A stretch of 64,000 nucleotides of DNA, from positions 920,781-984,780 of the forward strand of contig NZ_QKLW01000001.1 of assembly GCF_003208215.1 (NCBI RefSeq), written 5' to 3'. Positions 1 through 7,345 of the stretch are shown here, one piece after another; position 1 is the stretch's first letter; every line of letters starts with the position of its first letter. A model generated the notes under the pieces. The model was not told the DNA's origin and did no database searches. It worked only from the letters and a program-made list of their open reading frames with translations. Source of the stretch: Marinomonas alcarazii. GTDB lineage: Bacteria; Pseudomonadota; Gammaproteobacteria; Pseudomonadales; Marinomonadaceae. The position numbers were made by a program, and so were the translations under genes.

Positions 1-44
1 AGGCTCGTATTTCAGAGCCTTAATGATGGTGATGCAGTGATTGC

Positions 45-3000
45 TTAATCGGTTCGCACTTCTCTTAGATGTTTCAAGATGGCTTGCACTGGATGAGGAA
101 TGGCAACGTCATCAAACCGTTTTGCTTGGCTACGGCATGAGTAGCCTGTAGCTACTAGTTTTCCGGCTAACCCAGGATCCGTCACTTTTTCTTTCCAAGA
201 CAAATCATAAATGGTTTTGGACGTTTCTTTATTCGCGGTTTCGTGACCATAAGTTCCCGCCATGCCACAGCAACCGACGTTTTCGACTTTCAGTTCTAGA
301 CCTAAAATACTGTAGACCTTTTGCCAGTCTTGAATAGACGCCGCCGCATTGGTTTTTTCTGTGCAGTGGGTCATTAGGTGGTAAGTCGAATTATCACACA
401 TTAAAGGTTGTTTAATCAGGTGAGCACTTTTCTTCATCAACCATTCTTGCAGCAACTGGATGTTAGGTATTTGTCTAGTATCGCCAAAGACTTTGGTATA
501 TTCCGAACGATAAGTCAGCGTCATCGAAGGATCAATGCCGATAAATGGCAAGCCATAGAACGCCAAGCTTTGCAGCATGTCTAAGTTCTTACGCGCCGTA
601 CGATTAAAGGCTTTCATGAAGCCGTGTACATGCAAGGGTTTTCCGTTAGGCATGTAGGGCGCTAGGTAGGCTTGGAAGCCAAGACGGCTTAGGGTTTCCA
701 TCGTGTCTAATACCAGCTCCGTTTCAAAGTAGCTGGTAAACGCATCTTGAACCACGATAACAGCACGGGTTCTGTCTTTTGGGCTTAGGGATTCGATTGC
801 TAATGGTGTTGCCAAACGAATACCACGACGGGACATTTCTTTCTTTAGGTTGAGCGCGCTCAATTTTGGATTTTCAGCCAAGCCTAGGTATTTGCTACAG
901 AAGTGATTAACCCAACGACGTCGAATGAGCCAATTGTATGGCTGAGGAAATATTGCCAACGTTGGCATGATGAATTCTAACGACCCAATCAGGTAATCTT
1001 TGGCAGGTCGTAAATAACGGCTGTAATACAGCTCCAAAAATTTCGCTCTGAATTCTGGTACATCAACTTTAATTGGGCACTGTCCGACACAAGATTTACA
1101 CGCCAAGCAGCCCATCATAGATTCATGCACTTCATTGGAAAAGTCGTAGTCGCCGCGACGTTTTGCTAGTGTGTTTTTAAGCTTTGGAAAAAAGCTAAAA
1201 AGAAAATTACTGTTTTTTGCGTCTTTGCTTGCTTTAACCGTGTCCACGCCTTGTTGACTCATTCCACGTAGCCATTCACGCATTAAAGAGGCGCGTCCTT
1301 TTGGCGAATGACGACGATCTCGCGTACCTTTCCAGGAAGGGCACATGGCATCATTTGGGTCAAAGTTGTAGCAGGCACCGTTGCCATTACAGTACATACC
1401 TTCCTGAAATTGGTCACGATTATGCAATGGAATTTGACGGTCAAATTGACCTCGTAATGGAACGGCATCTATCTGTAATAAATCTACACCGAGTTCAAAT
1501 GGCGTAGCAATTTTACCGGGATTTAATTGGTTTCTTGGATCAAAAGCGCCTTTTATTTGCTGGATACTCGGATAAAGTTCGCCAAAAAAAGCAGGAGAAT
1601 ATTCAGAGCGAACGCCTTTGCCATGCTCACCCCACAACAAACCATTGTATTTCTGGGTAAGTGCAACGACCTTATCTGTGATCTCTCGGATCATGGGTTC
1701 TTGGGCTTCGTCTTTGAGGTCAAGTGCAGGGCGAACATGAAGAACCCCCGCATCAACATGACCGAACATGCCATACTGAACATTATAGCTATCAAGAACG
1801 GCACGAAACTCCATTATAAAATCAGCAAGATTCTCTGGCGGTACGGCTGTGTCTTCAACGAATGGAATAGGGCGACTTTCCCCCTTTGCGTTTCCTAATA
1901 ACCCAACGGATTTTTTACGCATTGCCCAGAGCTTGTTAACGTTATCGTGTCCCATGGCGATGGTGTAACCCAACGCACTGCTTCCGCCTTGTTCCGCTAA
2001 AGCATCTAATTTGTCGGTCAGTATTTTGATTTTATCGGCAACGTCTTGTTCGTCATTTCCAGTGTATTCGACAAGGTTAATCCCTTGGATGTCTTCTCCT
2101 GCTTTTTCTGGAAAAAACTCAGCTACAGAGTTCCAAATAATATCGCCTTTCGCGAGTCCGAGAACTTTCGAATCAACGGTTTCGATGGAGGTTGGCTTGG
2201 CGGCCAGTAGCTCACGAGCATGACGCAGGGATCCTTCGAAGCTGTCATAACGAATATTGACTAAAGCGGCATAAGTTGGAATCGGTAAAAGGTTAACTTT
2301 CGCTTCAACAATAAAGCCTAGCGTGCCTTCTGAGCCACAAAGCACCGAGTTCATATTGAATTGTCCGTCTTCGGTGCGAATATGAGCCAAGTCGTAGCCC
2401 GTTAGACAGCGGTTAAGTGCAGGGAAGGTGTCTTTGATTTCTTGAGCTTTGCTTTTCTGAATACTATCGACAACACGGTGTGCATGAGCGGAATAGTCAC
2501 TGCCACTTTGTATATCATCCAGTGTTTTATCATCAATGGGGGCAGAATCTAATAGATGGCCATCTAACAGCACGGTTCTTAGCTCAAGAACGTGATCGCG
2601 TGTTTTTCCATACATTACCGAACCTTGTCCGCTGGCGTCGGTATTAATCATGCCGCCAATAGTCGCTCGGTTGCTGGTCGATAACTCTGGCGCGAAGAAT
2701 AAGCCGTGAGGTTTAATCGCTTTATTAAGCTGATCTTTTACTACGCCGGCTTCGACACGAGCCCAACCTTCCTCAGCGTTAATTTCCAGTATTCGATTCA
2801 TGTGCTTGGATAAATCGATCACCAAACCATCGGTTAACGACTGGCCGTTAGTGCCCGTGCCGCCACCACGAGGGCTTAACACCACATCGTTGAACTCTTC
2901 TTGATTAGAAAGTTGAACCAACAGTTGAATATCTTGTACGTTCTTAGGAAAGATAACCCCTTGAGGTAAGACCTGATAAATAGAGTTGTCAGTTGAAAGA

Positions 3001-3119
3001 ACCACACGGTTGGCGTAATCAGGATTGGTATCTCCTGAGAATCCTGAAGCTTTCAGGCGCTCAATGAAAGAAAGGTATTTGGCCTGAATGGGCGAGACTT
3101 CAGAAAGCTTTGGAATCAT
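45..3119 (-). CDS. ydiJ: YdiJ-type FAD-linked oxidase with Fe-S and CCG domains
   Basis: Large flavo-iron-sulfur dehydrogenase of 1024 aa, close to the about 1018 aa of E. coli YdiJ. Order of parts: FAD-binding PCMH fold with the glycine-rich loop SPRGGGTGTNG near residues 82-92, FAD-oxidase C-terminal lobe to about 550, a cysteine-rich stretch (CNGNGAC...MCPS) near 576-600, a ferredoxin-like CxxCxxCxxxCP near 670, and a glycolate-oxidase/heterodisulfide-type CCG region with VENVGCCGMAG near 950. The family oxidises D-2-hydroxy acids (D-lactate or D-2-hydroxyglutarate type); the substrate cannot be read from sequence. No signal peptide; probably cytoplasmic face of the membrane feeding electrons to the chain (inference). 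The start has a good GGAGA ribosome site about 7 nt upstream. It is divergent from the PLP enzyme at 3266. Confidence 0.88.
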   Translation of the reverse strand: MIPKLSEVSPIQAKYLSFIERLKASGFSGDTNPDYANRVVLSTDNSIYQVLPQGVIFPKNVQDIQLLVQLSNQEEFNDVVLSPRGGGTGTNGQSLTDGLVIDLSKHMNRILEINAEEGWARVEAGVVKDQLNKAIKPHGLFFAPELSTSNRATIGGMINTDASGQGSVMYGKTRDHVLELRTVLLDGHLLDSAPIDDKTLDDIQSGSDYSAHAHRVVDSIQKSKAQEIKDTFPALNRCLTGYDLAHIRTEDGQFNMNSVLCGSEGTLGFIVEAKVNLLPIPTYAALVNIRYDSFEGSLRHARELLAAKPTSIETVDSKVLGLAKGDIIWNSVAEFFPEKAGEDIQGINLVEYTGNDEQDVADKIKILTDKLDALAEQGGSSALGYTIAMGHDNVNKLWAMRKKSVGLLGNAKGESRPIPFVEDTAVPPENLADFIMEFRAVLDSYNVQYGMFGHVDAGVLHVRPALDLKDEAQEPMIREITDKVVALTQKYNGLLWGEHGKGVRSEYSPAFFGELYPSIQQIKGAFDPRNQLNPGKIATPFELGVDLLQIDAVPLRGQFDRQIPLHNRDQFQEGMYCNGNGACYNFDPNDAMCPSWKGTRDRRHSPKGRASLMREWLRGMSQQGVDTVKASKDAKNSNFLFSFFPKLKNTLAKRRGDYDFSNEVHESMMGCLACKSCVGQCPIKVDVPEFRAKFLELYYSRYLRPAKDYLIGSLEFIMPTLAIFPQPYNWLIRRRWVNHFCSKYLGLAENPKLSALNLKKEMSRRGIRLATPLAIESLSPKDRTRAVIVVQDAFTSYFETELVLDTMETLSRLGFQAYLAPYMPNGKPLHVHGFMKAFNRTARKNLDMLQSLAFYGLPFIGIDPSMTLTYRSEYTKVFGDTRQIPNIQLLQEWLMKKSAHLIKQPLMCDNSTYHLMTHCTEKTNAAASIQDWQKVYSILGLELKVENVGCCGMAGTYGHETANKETSKTIYDLSWKEKVTDPGLAGKLVATGYSCRSQAKRFDDVAIPHPVQAILKHLREVRTD

Positions 3120-3214
3120 GTTTCATCTCCACAATTGATGAGTGCGAGGATTTTAACAAACAAATGTCAGCGAGAGTGGTTTTTCTCATTTTAAAAAGTG
3201 TGTGATAGCGAATG

Positions 3215-3248
3215 AAAAACACATGTTATGATGAAAACATGTGTTTTT
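3215..3248. promoter_or_regulatory. 13-bp perfect inverted repeat in divergent promoter region
   Basis: Left arm 3215-3227 and right arm 3236-3248 are exact reverse complements (core ACACATGTT/AACATGTGT) separated by 8 nt, with an A tract outside the left arm and a T tract outside the right arm. It sits 18 nt before the GTG start at 3266 and about 100 bp from the start of the divergent dehydrogenase gene. It could be an operator for a dimeric regulator or a small terminator/attenuator hairpin in the leader of the PLP gene. No regulator gene lies next to it. Confidence 0.55.
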
Positions 3249-3265
3249 TGTAACTGAGTATATTT

Positions 3266-4219
3266 GTGTCTTGTATCCAACCAATCGCCTTTGGGCCAGA
3301 TTTCCTTCCATCAAATGAATTTAAGGTTTCTAAGATTAATTACGAGTTAGATATCTACCGCGGCGATCTTGAACACCCGAATGCACCGGGAAATAAGTGG
3401 CATAAGCTTCAGCATCATATTGAGGCTGCCAAAAAACAAAACGCTTCTGTCATCGCTACGTTTGGTGGGCCGTTTTCAAATCACCTTCATGCCTTTGGTG
3501 CTACGCTCAAGGATTTGCCGTTTAGAGCGGTGGCTGTCGTACGGGGCGAACTTCAGCCTAAACTCACTCCCACATTAAAAGATATGGTGAGCGATGGTGT
3601 TGAGTTGTGGCCTTCGACAAGAGCCGATTATCGACTTGGTATGGACGCTCAAATAGTTGATGAGATAAACCGTTATTATGGAAATGTTTACTGGATTCCA
3701 GAAGGTGGCGGCGGGAAGCTTGGTGCTATGGGTTGCCGAGATTGGGCGACTGATATTAACGCAATCGATGGTAAATATGATGCATGGGTTGTGTCTTCAG
3801 GTACTGGCACAACTGCCGCAGGTATGTTGGCAAGTCACCAAACGCCAGATTTACATGTGTTTAGTGCGCTTAAGGGTGAGCCCGCTCAGCGAGATTTGAT
3901 TTTAGAGTTAGCCAGTCAGCTAGCCGATGCGTCAATCTCAAAAGAGTGCTTAGATTCAAAATTGTTCTTCCATTTCGATTGCCACGAAGGTGGTTACGCC
4001 AAACAAAGCCCAGCATTAATTGCCTTTATGAGAGAATTCGCGAAAGCCAATCCCAAACATCCACTTGACCCGGTTTATACAAGTAAAAGCATGTATGCCA
4101 CCTTGAAAGCGATAAAAGAGGGCGTGTGGCCATATCGTCGTACATTATTTATCCATACAGGCGGTTTACAAGGCTGGCGAGGATATTCAAAAGATACTAA
4201 TCCCTACTGGTGTTCTTAA
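3266..4219 (+). CDS. PLP-dependent D-cysteine desulfhydrase / ACC deaminase family enzyme
   Basis: 317 aa fold-type II PLP enzyme. The PLP lysine lies in PGNKWHKLQ (about residues 42-50), the substrate-carboxylate loop in FGGPFSNHLHA (about 72-82), and the phosphate-binding glycine run in SSGTGTTAAG (about 180). The family includes D-cysteine desulfhydrase and 1-aminocyclopropane-1-carboxylate deaminase; the sequence does not separate them, though small gammaproteobacterial members are usually annotated as desulfhydrases. The start is a GTG with no convincing ribosome site, right after the inverted repeat at 3215-3248; upstream in-frame ATGs run into a stop. Single gene, cytoplasmic. Confidence 0.75.
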   Translation: MSCIQPIAFGPDFLPSNEFKVSKINYELDIYRGDLEHPNAPGNKWHKLQHHIEAAKKQNASVIATFGGPFSNHLHAFGATLKDLPFRAVAVVRGELQPKLTPTLKDMVSDGVELWPSTRADYRLGMDAQIVDEINRYYGNVYWIPEGGGGKLGAMGCRDWATDINAIDGKYDAWVVSSGTGTTAAGMLASHQTPDLHVFSALKGEPAQRDLILELASQLADASISKECLDSKLFFHFDCHEGGYAKQSPALIAFMREFAKANPKHPLDPVYTSKSMYATLKAIKEGVWPYRRTLFIHTGGLQGWRGYSKDTNPYWCS

Positions 4220-4250
4220 CGAGATGGCGATAGTCATCGTCTTCATGTTA

Positions 4251-4281
4251 AAGTTGCGCAACTTATGTAAGACCCACATAA
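4251..4281. repeat. Perfect 14-bp palindrome followed by a small inverted repeat
   Basis: AAGTTGCGCAACTT at 4251-4264 is a perfect palindrome with no spacer, and TTATGT/ACATAA (4263-4268 and 4276-4281) forms a second overlapping inverted repeat. They lie between the PLP gene and nadK. The first could be a dimeric regulator site for nadK; the pair could also be a weak terminator of the upstream gene, but no T tract follows. Function unknown. Confidence 0.3.
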
Positions 4282-4351
4282 AAATAAAAACCGTTATACA
4301 CACCTTAGTGGGTTGATTTGTTGACATCGATAGACGGGAAGAGAATGACAC

Positions 4352-5233
4352 ATGAGTCTTTTTAGACGTGTTGGTATTATTGCTCGATTAGATAAACCTC
4401 AGATTCTTGATACGGTTAAGAAGCTGATGGAATATCTCCAAGAAAAAAACATCGCACCGGTACTTGAAGACCAGTTGGCAACTATGATGCCGGGCGTTAA
4501 AGTCGCATCCTCTGCGCTAAAAGAATTGGGAGATCATTGTGACATGGTCATGGTCGTTGGAGGTGATGGTAGTTTCCTCGGCGCAGCAAGAGCAATTTGT
4601 AATTACGACATTCCAGTTTTAGGTATCAACCGTGGCACCTTAGGGTTCCTTACCGATATTTCTCCTCATAACCTTCAAGAAGAGTTAGATCCTATTTTTC
4701 GTGGTGAATACCACGAAGAAAAACGCTTTATGATCGAGGCCAAAATTAAGCGTCAAAATCGTCCTAGCGGTGAGGGCATAGCACTGAATGATCTAGTGCT
4801 TCATCCAGGTAAATCTGCGCGAATGATTCGCTTTGATTTATTTATTGATGATCAATTTGTGATGAACCAAAAGTCTGACGGTTTGATCGTGGCAACGCCA
4901 ACGGGGTCGACGGCATACGCGTTATCGGCTGGTGGACCTATCATGCTACCAAAATTGGATGCCTTGGTACTGGTTCCTATGCACCCTCATACCTTAAGTA
5001 ATCGCCCCATTGTGATTGATGCGAATGCAAAAATCCGTATTGTGGTGTGTGAATCCAATCTTACCTACCCAAGCGTGAGCTGTGATGGTCAGTTAAACAT
5101 TACGGCAGCACCTGGTGATGAAATACATATCACCAAAAAAACGGGGGGGATTCGCCTAATACACCCTAAAAACCATGACTTTTACAATGTGTGTCGTGAT
5201 AAATTAGGTTGGCAATCCAGTTATCGCCCTTAA
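4352..5233 (+). CDS. nadK: NAD kinase
   Basis: Phosphorylates NAD to NADP using ATP, cytoplasmic, the only route to NADP in most bacteria. 293 aa, family-typical length. Diagnostic motifs: GGDG at residues 70-73 (with the catalytic aspartate), NRGTLGFLTD at about 93-102, and DGLIVATPTGSTAYALSAGG near 185-205. ATG start with an upstream GGGAAGAG ribosome site. Followed after 59 bp by the rhomboid gene, probably co-transcribed. Very secure. Confidence 0.97.
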   Translation: MSLFRRVGIIARLDKPQILDTVKKLMEYLQEKNIAPVLEDQLATMMPGVKVASSALKELGDHCDMVMVVGGDGSFLGAARAICNYDIPVLGINRGTLGFLTDISPHNLQEELDPIFRGEYHEEKRFMIEAKIKRQNRPSGEGIALNDLVLHPGKSARMIRFDLFIDDQFVMNQKSDGLIVATPTGSTAYALSAGGPIMLPKLDALVLVPMHPHTLSNRPIVIDANAKIRIVVCESNLTYPSVSCDGQLNITAAPGDEIHITKKTGGIRLIHPKNHDFYNVCRDKLGWQSSYRP

Positions 5234-5292
5234 AGGGTCGAATAACAGGTTAGTGTTCTTATCATTTTATAAACATATCCTTTAGGGGTTCC

Positions 5293-6174
5293 ATGTATTT
5301 TGTTTATCAGTTTCAACAAACAGAAGACCCTAAAGGGTTAAGTGAAGCATTATGGCGACATAAGGTGGCACATCAGATTGTTTCTCAACAAGGCCATGAT
5401 GAGCTATGGATACTAGATCCAAACCAACTTCCAACGGTTGAGCAACTTCTAACCATATGGAAAGATAATCCCTCTTTGTTAGAACAAACCCAACCTAAAG
5501 ACGTCAAAGCGACATCTCCGGGTGGCATTGTTTCTCAGCTTAAAAAGTCGCCTGTCACAACCATTCTTTTGTTACTCACTCTTCTAGTGGCCGTCCTTAC
5601 TCAGCTAGGTGCAAACCTCAAGACAGTTGGTTACTTTTCCATAAGTCCGTTTGATATTAGAAATGGTCATATTTATTTTTATGACTTAGCTGAAGTCGTT
5701 GCTAAAGGAGAATATTGGCGTTTCTTTACTCCTGCATTACTGCATTTTAGTGTGCTTCATATTGTCTTTAATACCCTGTGGGTATGGGAAATCGGCGGGA
5801 AATTAGAGCGTATTTTAGGTTCCATCGTTTGGAGTGTTGGGGTTGCCATCATTGCGGTTTTAAGCAATGTTCTGCAATATCAACTAAGCGGCTATCCATT
5901 ATTTGGCGGCTTGTCTGGTGTTGTTTACGGCTTGATTGGTTTTGCTTGGCTCGTACCACTATTAAACAAGCGCTGGCCTAATATTATCAGCAAGCACTTA
6001 ATGTTGTTTTTTACAGTTTGGCTCGCAGTAGGCTATACGCCTTTGCCTGAAATGATAGGACTTGGCAGCATTGCAAACACAGCCCATACCATTGGTTTGC
6101 TATCGGGCTTGGTGCTGGCTGTGATCTATTGGTTGGCGACAAAACACCGCCAAAATCCGTCAAATCAATTTTAA
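5293..6174 (+). CDS. glpG: Rhomboid family intramembrane serine protease GlpG
   Basis: Six-helix intramembrane protease. An N-terminal cytoplasmic domain (about 1-85) precedes the membrane core. The catalytic dyad is visible: Ser208 in GGLSGVVYG and His265 in NTAHTIGLLSG; the conserved HxxxN pair is H156/N160 in the second core helix. 293 aa against about 276 in E. coli. ATG start behind AGGGG. It lies 59 bp after nadK and 52 bp before yeaC; there is no GlpE/GlpR context here, so only the protease family is certain, not the substrate. Confidence 0.93.
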   Translation: MYFVYQFQQTEDPKGLSEALWRHKVAHQIVSQQGHDELWILDPNQLPTVEQLLTIWKDNPSLLEQTQPKDVKATSPGGIVSQLKKSPVTTILLLLTLLVAVLTQLGANLKTVGYFSISPFDIRNGHIYFYDLAEVVAKGEYWRFFTPALLHFSVLHIVFNTLWVWEIGGKLERILGSIVWSVGVAIIAVLSNVLQYQLSGYPLFGGLSGVVYGLIGFAWLVPLLNKRWPNIISKHLMLFFTVWLAVGYTPLPEMIGLGSIANTAHTIGLLSGLVLAVIYWLATKHRQNPSNQF

Positions 6175-6226
6175 TTTTACCTTTTAATTATAGACTTAGC
6201 CTGCTGTAGCGCAGGGAGATACAAAA

Positions 6227-6508
6227 ATGAATTTTAAAGAAATGATCGACAATATGTCGCCTGAAGTTTATGTCAAATTGAAGCAAGCTGTAGAGCTTGG
6301 TAAATGGCCCAATGGCGTGAGATTGACCCCAGAGCAAACAGAGTTATGTCTTCAAGCTGTCATTACTTATGACTACAGCAATAAAGAAGAAAAAGACCGC
6401 GTGGGATACATTGATACCACAGGGCATAAAAATGTCGGCAAAAAAGATCCAGCAAAAGAACAAGACACGATCAAATGGGTAGGTGATGGCCCTGAGGGGC
6501 AAGCTTAA
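6227..6508 (+). CDS. yeaC: YeaC-type DUF1315 small protein
   Basis: 93 aa, matches the YeaC/DUF1315 layout: SPEVYVKLKQAVELGKWPNG followed by LTPEQTELCLQAV and a charged tail. No known biochemical role; soluble, no signal or membrane segment. Its stop shares one base with the start of the next gene (TAATG), so the two are translationally coupled. Confidence 0.85.
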   Translation: MNFKEMIDNMSPEVYVKLKQAVELGKWPNGVRLTPEQTELCLQAVITYDYSNKEEKDRVGYIDTTGHKNVGKKDPAKEQDTIKWVGDGPEGQA

Positions 6509-7332
6509 TGCTGCAAGGCAACCTCAAAAAAATGTCCACTGAAGTCCGCGATGGTCAGGTTTATTATCATCTTGATTTGGGTAATGAACGCGTTTTAATC
6601 AACGACCTCTTGGGTAAGAAAGTCTCTTTGCATATTGATGGCATCATTCATTGTGTTCATTGCAGTAAAGTGACTAAAAAATCATTCAGCCAAGGTTTTT
6701 GCTACAACTGTTTCCGAAAGTTGGCTGCTTGCGATACCTGCATCATGAGTCCAGAAAAATGTCATTTCCATTTGGGAACGTGTCGAGAACCTGAATGGGC
6801 TGAGCAATATTGCATGCAAAGTCATTATGTTTATTTGGCGAATTCATCGGCACTGAAAGTTGGCATCACCCGTGGCGATCAACTTCCTACCCGCTGGATC
6901 GATCAAGGTGCGACACAGGCAAGAGCCTTGTTTCGAGTACAAAACCGCAGAATGTCGGGGTTAGTCGAAACCTTGTTTAAAACCGAAGTGGCAGATAAAA
7001 CCAACTGGCGAAATATGCTCAAAGGGTCGTCTACCGAACTTGATCTTGAGCAAGAGCAAGAGCGATTAATTGATCGCCTTTACGAAGGCTTAGACTCACT
7101 ACAGAGTGAATTCGGCTTGCAATCTATAACCGATCTTTCTGATGAAAATGAAACCCATGAGTTTCACTATCCAGTTTTAGAATATCCAACCAAGATCACC
7201 AGCCTTAATGCGGAAAAAACGCCACTCATTGAAGGGACTTTAATGGGAATAAAAGGGCAATATTGGATGCTAGATACAGGCGTCATAAATATCCGTAAAT
7301 ACACTGGTTATCAAGCGACATTGACATTTTAG
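6508..7332 (+). CDS. DUF2797 zinc-binding protein with GIY-YIG-like segment
   Basis: 274 aa. A cluster of paired cysteines and histidines (CVHC, CYNC, CDTC, CHFHLGTC, about residues 49-95) suggests one or two structural zinc sites. It is followed by HYVYLANSSALKVGITRG (about 107-124), which resembles the start of a GIY-YIG nuclease or AbiEi-like fold, then an Arg-rich helical region. The family is conserved in gammaproteobacteria but uncharacterised as far as I know. Coupled to yeaC by a one-base overlap and 13 bp ahead of pepN, so a yeaC-DUF2797-pepN unit is likely. Confidence 0.75.
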   Translation: MLQGNLKKMSTEVRDGQVYYHLDLGNERVLINDLLGKKVSLHIDGIIHCVHCSKVTKKSFSQGFCYNCFRKLAACDTCIMSPEKCHFHLGTCREPEWAEQYCMQSHYVYLANSSALKVGITRGDQLPTRWIDQGATQARALFRVQNRRMSGLVETLFKTEVADKTNWRNMLKGSSTELDLEQEQERLIDRLYEGLDSLQSEFGLQSITDLSDENETHEFHYPVLEYPTKITSLNAEKTPLIEGTLMGIKGQYWMLDTGVINIRKYTGYQATLTF

Positions 7333-7345
7333 GAGATTAGAACAA

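Noticed and set aside
1..44. Short hairpin AGGCTC/GAGCCT at the left edge as terminator of the dehydrogenase gene
   Set aside because: A 6-bp stem at the very window edge; what follows on the minus strand is not visible.
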